NCBI GenBank assembly: GCA_030063045.1
Contig: JAQSEB010000031.1
Span: 2,294,001-2,358,000 of the forward strand
Source of the DNA: Pratylenchus scribneri
Taxonomy: Eukaryota; Nematoda; Chromadorea; Rhabditida; Pratylenchidae
Direction: 5' to 3'
DNA: 64,000 bases
A model generated the notes under the pieces. The model did not search any database, had not been told where the DNA came from, and saw only the letters and a list, made by a program, of their open reading frames with translations. Positions 49,845 to 63,700 of this stretch are shown in pieces. Position 1 is the first letter of the stretch; every line of letters begins with the position of its first letter. The translations under genes and the position numbers were made by a program.

Positions 49845-50220
49845 CTATTTTGAGAAGAAGAAGGGGTGGTTGGACATTGTGGGGGCGTATTCACAATTGC
49901 CTTCCGCTTTCCTGCAAAACTTTCGCCCATCAATAGAAAAGTAGAAAGAAATCTTCAATGATTTATCCAAGAAGAAGGCATCTGTTGGTTTATTTATTAT
50001 GCCAACTGTCTTATTGGCAACAGCAGAAATACACACCAACCAAAACCAATCCTTTTTGTGTAGTAAATGTGCCTTCCTCTCTATAGCCTTTGATGAATTG
50101 GCCGAAATGGTCATTTTCATTGAAGAGAAGAGTGGTGGATAAACGGGGGTGGGCGCTCTTCCCACTGCTGCTGGACTTCTCCGCAACTATATTTTCCTTT
50201 ACGCCCAACTGCCCCAGCAT
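49845..50220 (-). CDS. Candidate small gene, unrecognised
   Basis: On the minus strand a start at 50220 opens MLGQLGVKENIVAEKSSSSG and continues HPRLSTTLLFNENDHF and FIKGYREEGTFTTQKG before a stop at 50011. A second frame (to 49845) runs through the same DNA and ends SNHPFFFSK. A splice between them is possible but I cannot fix donor and acceptor. Codon composition is exon-like. No family recognised. It lies between the 3' end of gsr-1 and the start of integrin beta, so it could also be UTR or promoter DNA. Confidence 0.25.
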
Positions 50221-50332
50221 CGATTGGTTTTAAAAGTTCAACCAAGATTATTACTAATAGATTTTATATGGAAAACACCAACTAATTCGATAATTTAGAT
50301 TTTCTCGAAATAGATCTCAATTATTCCCATCC

Positions 50333-53300
50333 ATGACCCCTTTTTTGGGTGGTCATTCTTTCCATTTTTTGTCACTGCCTTCAATCCTCCTATTTTTGTT
50401 AATAAATAATGGTTTCGCGCAATGGGAACAAGAAGGACAAGGTAAATTGTTTCATATTGTTTAACAAAATAATGAAATTAATTTTTGTAGCAACTGAAGG
50501 CGAAATTTTACCATCTGAACAAGGATTTCCATGTCATTCACTGCCACAAGAGGTTTCAAATTAATTATTATGTTCAAAAATAAATGGTTTTAATTATTTT
50601 GAGAATTACACTTGCTCAGCTTGCATCCAATTGCATGACACATGTGCCTGGTGCATGGACGAAGTGGGTTTTAATCGAAAAACCATCTTTAATATCAAAA
50701 AAACCATACAGTCTTTCAATAATTTGGCCCAATATTCGCGATGTGATTCCGCTCAATCCCTACTGGAACATGGCTGCAACCCTGACCAAATTGTGAATCC
50801 ACAAAGTTCGCTGAGGACTGTCCAAAATCAACCATTCACCGATGGAACGGACGAAGATGAACCAACCATCCAATTAAGACCTCAACATGTGGAAGTGTTC
50901 ATTAGGCCTAGTCAGTTTGTTATTCCGGTAATATTGCAGTTTAAAGGATGGAAGAGAAAAAGGATGATGAGAAGAAGATAATGATGAGGATGATAATTAT
51001 AAAGATGAAGAAGAAGATAATGAAGAAGATGATGAAGAGGAGGAAGATAATAATGATGAAGAAGATAATGATGAGGATGAATAAGAAGGTGAAAATAATG
51101 ATAAGGATGAAGAAGAAGGTGAAAATAATGATAAGGATTAAGAAGAACACTCCCAACTTCATCTCTTCTTCATCATCATCATCCTCCTTATTTTTCCCTT
51201 CCATCTTCCATCCTGTAAACTGCAATAGTACCGCTCTTCATAATTTATTCCAATAATTCATTTATAGAGTCTCGAGCCCGCTTTTTCGTCACTTTCCGTC
51301 AACCAAGAGATTATCCGGTCGATTTGTACTATTTGATGGATCTTTCCTATTCGATGAAAGATGACAAGGAAAAACTTTCACAACTCGGCGATTTGCTTGG
51401 TTCTTTTTTTTTATTTATTATTTTATTAATTTTGTATTTAATTTAGCGGAGCGGATGCGTTCAATTACCAAAAATTTCCGGCTTGGCTTTGGTTCATTCA
51501 TCGACAAAAAAGTGATGCCATTTGTGGATCCGCGCAAAGAGAAACAGGTTTTAAATTTAATCAATAAATTATTCTAAAAATATTTCAAGGAATCGCCATG
51601 CAGCGAAGGATGTGCCCCAACTTATGGATTTCGCCATCAAATGAGGTTTTGACTAACAAAAATTGTTTAAAATTAATTAATTGTTCATTTTTAAAGTCTC
51701 ACTTCGAATACAGCCAAATTCGCGGTAAGAATTATAATTTGCTAATATTAATTACTTTGCCTAATATTTTTTAGAAAGAAGTGGATAGAGCGCAGATTTC
51801 GGGCAATTTGGACGCACCAGAGGGAGGTTTTGATGCCGTTATGCAGGTTCAAATTAATTAATTTCACACAATAACTTAATTTTGTAGGCAATTTCATGCA
51901 ATGATTCAATTGGATGGAGGGAAAGATCTCGAAAAATGATTGTTTTTTCAACGGATGCTGGCTTCCATTTTGCGGGCGATGGACGAGTAAATTTTTTAAA
52001 TATTTAAAAATTAAAAATCATTTTAAAGTTGGCTGGAATTGTGACACCGAATGACGGAGAATGCCATTTGGATGGAGAAGGATATTACACAGTGAGTGGA
52101 TTTTGGATGGATATATTCAATTTATCAATTTTAATTCATTTTTTTTTATAGAAATCCACTGAACTCGACTATCCTTCAATTGCAGGTTAGTCACAAACAA
52201 AAATGATTGCATTATTGAATAAACTAGGATATCAATTCTCAAAAATAATCTTAAATTGAATTTGAATTAATTAAATAAATTTATTACAGCTTTGCACCAA
52301 AAAATCAAGGAAAAGAAGGTCAATGTCATATTTGCCGTCACCCAACCAAATCAACGCCTTTATCAACAAGTTTAAAATTATATTAAAAACATAAATTTAT
52401 TTATTCATTTTTTAGTTGGCCGAAGCTTTACCCGATATTAGGTGAGAGAATTAACCAACAAATTTCAATTAACACTTTACTAATTTTTCAGCACCGCAGT
52501 TGGCGTATTGGCCAATGATTCATCGAATATTGTCACATTGATTGAGGAGGAATATGGAAAAATTGCGGAAAAAATCATAATGGTAAGCAATAAAATAAAT
52601 AAATAATTAATTCCATTTAAAGGTTGACGATGCAAATTCCTCAATGGGTTTGAAGCTTTCATATCGTTCCAAATGCTTGGATGGCCGCACATTGATGGAC
52701 ACAAATGTTTGCGACGGCATCAAAGTGGGCGATGAGGTGGAATTCGAGGTGACATTGGAGGCGTTGCATTGTGTGCCCCAGCGTGATTTTCAATTGCACA
52801 TTGGCCCATCCGGACTGGAGGAAGTGCTCCTTCTCGACGTCCACGTCATTTGTGATTGCGATTGTGAGAGGGAGGTAAGTAAAATTTGAAAATAAATTCA
52901 ATCAAAATTGGATCAATTTGAGATAATCCACAATGCACCGGAATGCAATTACAAGGGGGATTTGGTTTGCGGCATTTGCCAATGTGCCGAAGGATATGTT
53001 GGTATGAATTTTGAATAAATAAATGTCAATATTGATTATTGAACATTTCAATTTTAGGGACACATTGTGAATGCGAAAGTGGAGGCGAATCGGCGGTGGC
53101 ATTGGAAGCAAAATGTAAAAAAGACAATGATAGGTATGATATGAATTATTTTAATTAATTGATTCATCTAATTGCTTAGTTTGGTTTGTTCGGGTCGTGG
53201 CATTTGCAAATGCGGCGTTTGTTCCTGTTTCCCACGAGCTAACCCAGAGGAAATCGTTTCCGGCCAATTTTGTGAATGCGACAATTTCAATTGTCCTCGC

Positions 53301-55355
53301 CATGATCGGTTAGATTTAATTCATAAAATATATAATAATTTAATTTATTAGTAAATTGTGCGGTGGACACGGCGAATGCGTTTGTGGGACATGCCAATGT
53401 TTGCCTGGCTTCACTGGGCCTGCCTGCGAATGTCCTCTGTCCCAGGAAACTTGCATTGCACCAAATGGGAAAGTTTGCGGCGGCCATGGCGAATGTATTT
53501 GTGGAAAATGCCACTGCTTCACGGATGAGGATGGTGCCCGATATTCCGGTCCATTTTGCGATATTTGCCCGGTTGGTTTTAATCATTTTTAATCCCAAAA
53601 AACAAACAAATAAATTTTAGACATGTCCAAGCAAATGTGTGGAATATAAGCCATGCGTAATGTGCCAGCAATGGGGCACTGGGCCCTACAATGAATCAAA
53701 ATGTGCGGAATGTCCATTCGTGGTCATCCCAGTGGAGGAGCTGCCCGAATTGAATGTGACCGACTCGGACAGTTGGAATGAATGCCAATTCGTCGATCCG
53801 GCCGATGATTGCACTTTCTATTTCCTCTACTACTATGATGGAATGGACAATTTGGTTGGTTTTTAATACTATTTTTGTAATTTTAAATTATTCTGATTTT
53901 TTGTATTTTGCCCCATTCTGATTTTTTGTGTTTTGCCTCATTCTGATTTTTTGTATTTTGCCCCATTCTGATTTTTTGTGTTTGCCCCATTCTGATTTTT
54001 TGTGTTTTGCCTCATTCTGATTTTTTGTGTTTTGCCCCATTCGGATTTTTTGTGTGTTTGCCCCATTCTGATTTTTTGTGTTTTGCCCCATTCTGACTTT
54101 TTGTATTTTGCCCCATTCTGATTTTTTGTGTTTTGCCCCATTCGGATTTTTTGTGTGTTTGCCCCATTCTGATTTTTTGTGTTTTGCCTCATTCTGATTT
54201 TTTGTGTTTTGCCCCATTATGACTTTTTTGTATTTTGCCCCATTCTGATTTTATGTGTTTTACCCCATTCTGATTTTTGTGTTTTGCCCCATTCTGATTT
54301 TTTTGTATTTTGCCCCATTCTGATTTTTGTGTTTTGCCCCATTCTGATTTTTTGTGTTTTCCCTTTATTCTGATTTTTTTGTGTTTTCCCCTTATTCTGA
54401 TTTTTTTGTGTTTTCTTCCCATTCTGATTTTTCTGTGTTTTGCCTCATTCTGATTTTTATGTTTTGCCCCATTCTGATTTTTTGTGTTTTGCCTAATTCT
54501 GATTTTGTGTTTTGCCTAATTCTGATTTTTTGTGTTTTTAGCTAATTCTGATTTTGTGTTTTGTGTTTTGCTCAATTTTGATTTTTTGTGTTTCCAGCTT
54601 ATTCTGATTTTTTGTATTTTGCCCGATTCTGATTTTTGTGTTTTGCCCCATTCTGATTTTTTGTGTTTTGCCTCATTCTGATTTTTTGTGTTTTGCCCCA
54701 TTCGGATTTTTTGTGTTTGCCCCATTCTGATTTTTTGTGTTTTGCCCCATTCTGACTTTTTGTATTTTGCCCCATTCTGATTTTTTGTGTTTTGCCCCTT
54801 TCTGATTTTTTGTGTTTTGCCCCAACTGATTTTTTGTGTTTTGCCCCTTTCTGATTTTTTGTGTTTTGCTTGATTCTGATTTTTTGTGTTTTTAACTAAT
54901 TCTGTTTTTTTGAAATTAAAATTTCCTGAAAAATTAATATTTATAAAATAAATGAATTAAAAATTGATTAATTTTCCCATTTTTAAAGACTGTTTGGGTC
55001 AAAGAGCATAAGGATTGTCCAGCTCCCCTTCCAGTGCTGGTAATTGTGCTTATCGTCATTGCCGGCATTGTTCTGCTCGGCCTCCTTCTTTTGCTCCTAT
55101 GGAAATTGCTCACAGTCATTTATGATCGACGCGAAATTGCTCTATTTAATAAAGTTCATTTTCCGTAATACTGTAAATGATATCTTTATCGATATTTTAG
55201 GATCGACTTAATGCACGCTGGGATACGGTAAAAAATAAAGAAAAAAATAATTTTTGATCAATTTTTTCAATTAACAGAATGAGAATCCACTCTACAAACA
55301 GGCGACCACAACATTCAAGAATCCAGTGTATGCGGGCGATGCCAAAAATAAATAG
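50333..55355 (+). CDS. pat-3: Integrin beta subunit
   Basis: About twenty exons. I start at 50333, upstream of the ATG at 50405, because this frame gives a signal peptide ([18 protein letters not shown], then QWEQEG) and joins in frame to the cysteine-rich PSI region ([17 protein letters not shown]). The beta-A domain has the MIDAS motif [15 protein letters not shown], then [16 protein letters not shown]. Cys-rich EGF repeats follow ([51 protein letters not shown]). The membrane segment is [20 protein letters not shown], and the tail has [17 protein letters not shown] and [11 protein letters not shown] with both NPxY motifs. It pairs with alpha subunits as the matrix receptor; the tail recruits talin and ILK complexes. 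Intron 53855-54988 is minisatellite, and intron 50911-51268 has a family B element. Confidence 0.95.
50927..51232 (+). repeat. Family B foldback element, copy 4
   Basis: Left end GGTAATATTGCAGTTTAAAG then GATGGAAGAGAAAAAGG; right end reversed GGTACTATTGCAGTTTACAG then GATGGAAG. The core is purine-rich GATGAAGAAGAAGATAATG repeat. It lies in an early integrin beta intron. The termini match copy 1 closely. No clear target duplication. Confidence 0.8.
53888..54905. repeat. About 25-bp minisatellite filling an integrin beta intron
   Basis: The unit is GCCCCATTCTGATTTTTTGT plus GTTTT, with variants GCCTCATTC, CCCATTCGG and TGACTTTTTGTATT. It is the same unit as the short form in the KANSL2-like intron 25 kb away. 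The array fills most of intron 53855-54988. A higher-order block (about 54000-54160) recurs near 54670-54780. Confidence 0.95.
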
Positions 55356-56820
55356 AAACAAAAAGAAGAGAAGATATTAGTCATCGAGAAGGAAGAAGAA
55401 GAATGATGATGGATTGCCGTTCAAACTCATCAAAACAATTTCAACAATTAGTCCATCCTCTTTCCCATTCTTCTATTCATTTGTTTTTTTATTGCCAAAT
55501 CATTTAATTTTAATTCCGCCTTTTGCCCTGCCTCTTCTTCCCTTTTAATTTTTGTAATAATATTTTTAGCTTTGGCACATCCCAGAATAATGCTCACTAA
55601 CATTCATTTTCCCTCCTTTCATCCGTTTTTATCCAATCTCGCCAACCACTTCCCCTCACCCAACCTTCACATTTTTTTTTTGTTTTTGCCATCAAATCGG
55701 AGCAATAAAATAAATTCGACTCTGCCACTTCTACTCAAGACTCAACTCAATGTCCAATCTTCTCGCCTTTTCCTCCTCCTTGCCATCCAAATCCAAGGGC
55801 ACTTGAGAGGGAAATGCAGTATTGGCAAAGGGGGATAAATGAAAATGAATCGTACAATTCCACCCCTTCTTCAGCATTTTGTCCCTCTTGAATTTGATTG
55901 GGCCCGCAGAAAACGAATTGGCACTTTGAAATCGGAGAAGGGCACCGCCGCCCCTCCTTCCCTTCCTTCTATATCGGCACTTTCTAAATTTGACTCCGTG
56001 GGAGGGACAAATGAATGAACATTATGAGGAAAGGCCTTTTGAGAGGGGATGATGGGCTTTTTTAGTCAGTTTAATAAGCAAATAAGGCACGACAAGCTGC
56101 AGAATAATTTGAAGGAAACTTGGCACTTGAATGTTGCTGAATTTATATGTGGATGACTCAAATTCGGAGGGCTTTTTCCCTCCCAAAATCATGTTGGCCA
56201 AACATCGCCATCTCATTTCCTACTCATTCATTCAATCCCCTCATCTAATCCCTCCCTCATTTTCCTTTCCACATTTCTAGGCTTTTTCAGAGGCAATAAA
56301 CCGCCTTCTGTTGGGCCAACTCTTCTAGAGTCCCAAACCCTCCTATTCCATGAGCCATATGGAGGCCGAATATAGAGGAAAGATTGGGGAGGCAACACCT
56401 GGATTGAAGCATTCAATCGCCATCATCAAGCACTTTTCCCCTCAAGCGATTTAGGCTGGAAGGAAGCCTTCTCTGGCCAATCCCTTCCCATTTCCCCTAT
56501 AGCCAAAAAATTCGTTCCTTTAATAAAACATCATCCATCCAGTCTCCAGTGGCAGTCACTTTTATGTTTAGGTGGGCCCATTTCCTTTGTTTATTCCACC
56601 ACCCACCCCCGGATCAACATCATCAATGTCCCTCCACAAAATGTCGCCAAATTCCTCCTTCCCATTCCTTTTTTTCGGGGCCAATTAATTCCGCCGCAGT
56701 TATTTTTCAGCATATATTCCCTCTTGTCCCTAAATTGTCCGTGTGAATTAATTCATTTTGTTTGCCCTGGGCTAATGCCCTTTATTATTCATCACTGCCA
56801 ATTCTTTCCATGCCAAAAAT
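55356..56820. other. Long 3' region and GC-richer spacer
   Basis: After the integrin beta stop the DNA becomes pyrimidine-rich and GC-richer, with a T run at 55672. Open frames overlap on both strands without family support. A long integrin 3' UTR followed by spacer is the simplest reading. The composition resembles bases 1-1900. Confidence 0.45.
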
Positions 56821-57090
56821 GCCAATGAATTGTTTGGCATTTTGCCTTCTCCCCATCGTCTTTCTTTTCCTTCCCAAAATTCAATGTTTGGATTGGCAAT
56901 CGCTGGATTTGTTGGAATGGCCACCGGCGCAATTTTCCCACTTCAAAGGGACATCGCCCATCCATCTTGGCCTGGAGGATGCAATGAGGGTGTTGGGCCG
57001 ATGGAAGGGCACAAACGGACATGCCGAATGGCATCCAAATGCCGAAATGCAACAAAGAAAGCGAAGAACATTGAAAAGTGCGTGGAATGA
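56821..57090 (+). CDS. Possible signal-peptide exon of the downstream extracellular protein
   Basis: A start at 56819-56822 reads MPMNCLAFCLLPIVFLFLPK then IQCLDWQSLDLLEWPP, a plausible signal peptide with cleavage near IQC. The frame stays open through LEDAMRVLGRWKGTNGHAEW and QQRKRRTLKSAWNE. A donor could be GTGCGT near 57077. A second open stretch, 57320-57575, could hold the next exon, but all three frames are open there and I cannot choose. The link to the sushi/Ig/FN3 gene is inference only. Confidence 0.3.
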   Translation, partial: ANELFGILPSPHRLSFPSQNSMFGLAIAGFVGMATGAIFPLQRDIAHPSWPGGCNEGVGPMEGHKRTCRMASKCRNATKKAKNIEKCVE

Positions 57091-57725
57091 GGGGAATTAT
57101 TGTTCATATTCTCTTTTAATAGCCAATGGGGAATTATTTTAAACCCATTAAAATTGGGAAAAGGGGTCCAACTTCTTATTTTTGGACAGTTTCGGAATAA
57201 ATTATTGCGTATTTTGTAGAGTTTTAGGGAATTAAGAAAATCCAGTACAAAATTCACCGTGCCCACAGGAGCCATGAGTCAAAATGGACTACAGGGAATT
57301 TTTAGAGTGTGAACTGTGAATTAAAAGAATATGTACGGTATCATAGGGGGCAATCAAATTGGAGGAATTGGGGAAGGGAAATGGGTTTATTGGTACCAAA
57401 TTGGTGGGCATTCAGCAGCGGCTACAACAATCAGTCGCCGAAGGCATGTTCTCGTTTTGGATGCGCATTCGAACAATGCAACCACAAATGGTGGCAGATG
57501 CATCATTAGTGCGGATCAGGCCGTTCACTTTTGTGGATTTGCCGAAGAAGGTGGTCAAAATGAATGTGGAGTGAAGTGTGAATTTTGGTGTTTTATTTGA
57601 GTTGTGAACCATTTATTTCCCATTTTGTTTTGTGGTGCCTTCATTTAGTTGTTTTCCTCCCTCTTTTTTGAGTGCCATTTTTGACATTCATTCTATTTTT
57701 TTATATAAATTCACTCAATCTTCAG

Positions 57726-60700
57726 TGAATGAGCCACCAATTTTGCCGCATTTGAACGGCGTTTGCCGAAGGAGTGAAATCAGCGACAGAACAATTTGCT
57801 ATCCTCGCTATGAAGTTGGGGAATTGAACAATTGTTTGATATAATTGGGTGGATTTAAACAGGAATTGGATACAAGTTGTACGGATGCGGCCGCAACAAA
57901 TGAAAGGTCGGGGTTGGTTGCACCGCCGGTCATTGCGCATGCAAAGTAAGCACACAAAAATGCCATTTTGCTCTATTGGATTGTACCCTAAATTAGTGTA
58001 AAAACGATGGCATTTGTGCCGCCGGATAATTTGCATCGACTCATTCGGCAATATTATCGGCTTCATGGCAAACCGTATCCAAAAAATGAGACAGAAAAAT
58101 TCAGGTAAATTTTCCATTAATTCCCTCAAATTGGTGCTCTCTTAAAGTGCCCGTTCATTCCTTTTCGTCAAATACGGATGTGAACCGGGCTATGAATTGA
58201 TGGATGAGGCGGATACGGTTGCCCATCCCCTTCCCTCATTAAATAGTTCAAATTCATCCTTAGATGTTTTGCCGTGATCGTGTTTGGGTGCAAACCCCGC
58301 CAATTTGCCGTGGAAAGGGTCTTTGCGAGAGGGACAATGGAGGATGTTCGCATTCGTGCATTTCATTTGAACAAAACCGAACGGTGGAATGCCGATGCCC
58401 TAAGGGATTAGTGTTGGATTCGGATGGCAAAACTTGTGTTAAACCGGTGCCAAAAAGTTTGTGCCGAAAGGTTGTAAAACGGGGATTTATTGTAGGCCTC
58501 ATTTTATATGAATTAAAGTTGTCCGGATGCACGTGCACTCCGGTGGATGATCGGCAATTGAGCTGCGCATGCCCTGGGGGCGATAAATGTTTACTCGTTC
58601 ATGGACGGCCTAAAATCTATTTGGAACCTTCGCCCGATTATCAAGTCCTCTTTTTTGGCTTTTTTGGAGATTTATTTTGGGGATTTAAATATTAAATGGA
58701 ATGATTTTTATGGAAAAATGAATGAATTGAAATATCGTAAGAGACATTTTGATACCGCCATTCAGTTACCTTAAGCATTCTTTTGAACATAGCTCACTCA
58801 GCAAGGAAGCAACTAATCTGGAAAAAGCGATCATTTGAAAGCCCTTAAATGTGGCTTAATTATTTTGGAAACTTAAACCACATTATAGAAAAAGCAGCTT
58901 TTCCTCAAAATTTGACTCTATTACATACAAAGGCAAGTAATTGATTAATTTATTCTAAAAGTTCGAAATCGTAAAAATTAAAAGACTATCTTGTAAAAGA
59001 TAGTCTGCGTCTGTGCTTTCAAATGATATATCACTTTCACTGATTGGTTGTTTACTTGTTGAGCTATGGCCAAAAGAATGATCCAGATATTCTATCGGCA
59101 GTACCAAAATGTCTCTAATCTTGAATTGAAATAGACTATGCGAATTATCCATAATTGTGAAAATCCTTTCAAGGTTGAACCCGGCGGCAATTTGAACATA
59201 ACATGTTCAGCGGTGGCCTATCCATTCCCCGAAATAGTTTGGCAACGAGAAGAGGAGGCCATAAATTGGCCAGGACAAGCCGCCCCGGGGGCCAGTATTC
59301 GAAGTGAACAATTATTGATTATAAAAGAGGTGTGGCCGAATAATATTATCCAATTTATAATTTGAATGAAGATTTACAAAAGCACAAATTTCACTTGCCA
59401 TGCCCGAAATGAATTGGGCGATGCACATCGATTGGTTCGGGTGGAAGTCACCGGGCCTGGATCGGCTCCCGTCCTTCGGGAATTGAATGCCGGAAGGTAA
59501 ATAGTTAATGAATGAATAAATGAATGGGTACTTATCGGTTATTTGTAAGCAGATTTAGAAAATAGTTTTGAAGAAACCCGTTGAACTGGTCAACGTCTTA
59601 ACTGGACGCCGTGGCTTGTAGCTAGCTCATTAAGGACGAAACCGATATACATGAATTTGGTGTCAAATTAAAGAGCACACACAATTCCACCAAATCTTAA
59701 CCAAACCAAATAAATCTTATATCAATCGATAGCCAGCAATGAGCTCTTTAAATTGAAACCAAAATAATCATTATCGGTTTATTACGTAATGAGTTACACA
59801 CGACACCATCACCTGTGAGATATCGCCCAGTGTTTGTAGTGTATCGGTTACAGAATACCCCTATTGTTTCCTCTGCTGGTTGATGATTGGTTTGGCGCTC
59901 TCTTCTACCATATTTTTTCCCTTCCTTTTAATCAACGAGCGATCGTGGTGAATATGCCCTAAAGGCATTGTCATTGTCACTTCCATTTTTTCCTTTTTGT
60001 GGGAAGTGGGAACTGAATGAATCTGTTTATATCTGTGTTTTTTGGAATCTTATAACTTATCAATGGATTATTTGATTTTGATGAACTTGGTATGCTTTGA
60101 TAGAATAGAAACTTGTCTATTTAATGATATTTTTTGTTCTAAAAATCTGACTAATATAGGGAAAACGTAGAGCAATTTTTAGGGTTTCAGAATCTGTAAA
60201 TATAACCGATCTGTACCGAATGAATTATGGTAAAATTAATTCAATACACCATCCAAAAAAGGTCATCAATTCAAGTGCAGTGGGAAAAGCCGCATGTCAT
60301 CAATCGCCCGTTGACCGTTTATTCCCTGCATTTTAGCACCGATCCAAGCCTTCCAATTCGAAGTTTGTCCCATTCCTCCAATTTTCGCTTAATTTTGCCT
60401 TCATAGATTGGGACCAAGTGAATGTATCGGCCCCGGCCGAATTTCACACCATTCCTGGCCTTCAGCCGGACACTCTCTACACAATCCGAATTCGAGCACA
60501 CGATCCACTGGGTCCTGGCAAATTGTCCAATCCAGTCTCTGTTCGAACACTTGCCCCAGCCAAACGACCTTTTGTTCTCATCCCAGAGGGGCCAGAAATT
60601 CGGGTGCCCCCAAAAGTGCCATTCGGCATTAATTGCAATTTGAGTCGAGGCGATCCAATTCCGGGGATGCATTGGGAGTCGAGGGGCCGAAATATTAGTG

Positions 60701-63700
60701 CCTCCCAACAGAGTCGACATATTGCCCTTCAACATTCCGGACTTTATGAGGTGAATTTAAAATGCCAGGCGGATTAGATAGGGTACGCTCCAATTTGTCA
60801 CACCTTACAATAAATCATCAAGGATCGAACATATGTTGATGATTTTTAATATCAAATTAAAGAGCAAATTATATTGACATCCAATGATATAAATTTTATT
60901 TGAATTAAATCGCTAAAAATGACGTTTTTAACACTCAAAGTGTGTTTTTAGCAAATCAGAATTTGTGTTTTTAGCAAATCAGAATTTGTGTTTTTAGCAA
61001 ATCAGAATTTGTGTTTTTAGCAAATCAGAATTTGTGTTTTTTTGCAAATCAGAATTTGTGTTTTAGCAAATCAGAATTTGTATTTTTAGCAAATCAGAAT
61101 TTGTGTTTTTAGCAAATCAGAATTTGTATTTTTAGCAAATCAGAATTTGTGTTTTTAGCAAATCAGAATTTGTGTTTTTAGCAAATCAGAATTTGTGGTT
61201 TTTGCAAATCAGAATTTGTGTTTTTAGCAAATCAGAATTTGTGGTTTTTGCAAATCAGAATTTGTGTTTTTAGCAAATCAGAATTTGTGTTTTTTGCAAA
61301 TCAGAATTTGTGTTTTTTGCAAATCAGAATTTGTGTTTTAGCAAATCAGAATTTGTATTTTTAGCAAATCAGAATTTGTGTTTAGCAAATCAGAATTTGT
61401 GTTTTTAGCAAATCAGAATTTGTATTTTTAGCAAATCAGAATTTGTGTTTTAGCAAATCAGAATTTGTATTTTTAGCAAATCAGAATTTGTGTTTTAGCA
61501 AATCAGAATTTGTATTTTTAGCAAATCAGAATTTGTGTTTTAGCAAATCAGAATTTGTATTTTTAGCAAATCAGAATTTGTGTTTAGCAAATCAGAATTT
61601 GTGTTTTTAGCAAATCAGAATTTGTGTTTTTTGCAAATCAGAATTTGTGTTTTAGCAAATCAGAATTTGTATTTTTAGCAAATCAGAATTTGTGTTTTTA
61701 GCAAATCAGAATTTGTGTTTTTAGCAAAGCAGAATTTGTATTTTTAGCAAATCAGAATTTGTGTTTTTAGCAAATCAGAATTTGTGTTTTTAGCAAATCA
61801 GAATTTGTGGTTTTTGCAAATCAGAATTTGTGTTTAGCAAATCAGAATTTGTGTTTTTAGCAAATCAGAATTTGTATTTTTAGCAAATCAGAATTTGTAT
61901 TTTTAGCAAATCAGAATTTGTATTTTTAGCAAATCAGAATTTGTATTTTTAGCAAATCAGAATTTGTATTTTTAGCAAATCAGAATTTGTATTTTTAGCA
62001 AATCAGAATTTGTGTTTAGCAAATCAGAATTTGTGTTTTTAGCAAATCAGAATTTGTATTTTTAGCAAATCAGAATTTGTATTTTTAGCAAATCAGAATT
62101 TGTATTTTTAGCAAATCAGAATTTGTATTTTTAGCAAATCAGAATTTGTATTTTTAGCAAATCAGAATTTGTGGTTTTTGCAAATCAGAATTTGTGTTTA
62201 GCAAATCAGAATTTGTGTTTTTAGCAAATCAGAATTTGTGTTTTTAGCAAATCAGAATTTGTGTTTTTAGCAAATCAGAATTTGTGTTTTTAGCAAATCA
62301 GAATTTGTGTTTTTAGCAAATCAGAATTTGTGTTTTTAGCAAATCAGAATTTGTGTTTTTAGCAAATCAGAATTTGTGTTTTTAGCAAAGCAGAATTTGT
62401 ATTTTTAGCAAATCAGAATTTGTGTTTTTAGCAAATCAGAATTTGTGTTTTTAGCAAATCAGAATTTGTGTTTTTAGCAAATCAGAATTTGTGTTTAGCA
62501 AATCAGAATTTGTGTTTTTAGCAAATCAGAATTTGTGTTTTTTGCAAATCAGAATTTGTGTTTTTGCAAATCAGAATTTGTGTTTTTTGCAAATCAGAAT
62601 TTGTGTTTTTTGCAAATCCGAATTTGTGTTTTTAGCAAATCAGAATTTGTGTTTTTTGCAAATCAGAATTTGTGTTTTTGCAAATCAGAATTTGTGTTTT
62701 TATCAAACAAAATTCAATGGTTTTTATGGGATTTAGTTTAGATTTGGTTGAATTATGCCCAAAAATACCAGTAGATTTCGCTTATCAATAGTGAAGGTCA
62801 TTTTAAAAGAATTAAGGGCATAATTTCATCATTTCTGAACCAATTTAAATAAAAATGATATCATTTGATAGCCAAAAGTTTGTTCTTTAATTTTATATTA
62901 AAATAATCAAAATTGGTACAATTCTCGATGAGCTATAACAAATTGGGACAAGTTAGCCTGAAGGCATATCTGGGATTGGACATTGAGGAGTTTGAGAGGG
63001 ACATTTTGGTCATTCATTTATTTATAAATTAATTTAATATGTATCCCTCAAAAAAGAGTGTGGAATTTCAATGTGTTGCGGAGAATGAGGCTGGCAGAAG
63101 CATTCAAAAAGTTTTTGTGCTGGTCACCGGGCCCAGTCAACCGGAACGAATTCGTTACCATGTTGAGGGGAACACAATTGTGGTGCAATGGGAGGAGCCA
63201 CGGATAACCAATGGGCCAATGGCGGATTATGAAGTTTTTTATACGGAAGGTGAAGATGTGGAGGATAAACCGGATGAGCAATGGATGGTGCAAAGGAGTG
63301 GGGGACCCGACAAAATGGGACCATTGACTTTGGCCGCATTGCGGGAACAAACCGATTATACCGTCAAAATTCGGGGATTGAACCGAAATGGCCCCGGATT
63401 GTTCAGTCTTCCATTCACGGTTAACCTTGGGGCATATTTGATTGGCATATTAGATTGGATTTGGATGACAATGAATTGTTTTGAATAATCTAAAATGGAT
63501 GAATGTTTTCATTTCAATAGAGTGTAATATCTTTCTATTAAATTATATTGAATACTCTCTTCTTTAATTATGGTTGCTGACGATCGGGTATCTGTATTCT
63601 GTAGTTAAAGCTCGGTGTCCTTTATAATTTAGCCTTTTTAAATTGTATGAGTCAGAACTTTAAAAATAAATTACTGATTTGCCTTTGAATGTAATAGACT

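Noticed and set aside
50405..50441. Integrin beta start at the ATG near 50405
   Set aside because: That frame gives no signal peptide and breaks the PSI cysteines; the ATG at 50333 gives both.
50948..51256. Lys/Met/Ile-rich open frame
   Set aside because: Purine repeat core of family B copy 4 in an integrin beta intron.
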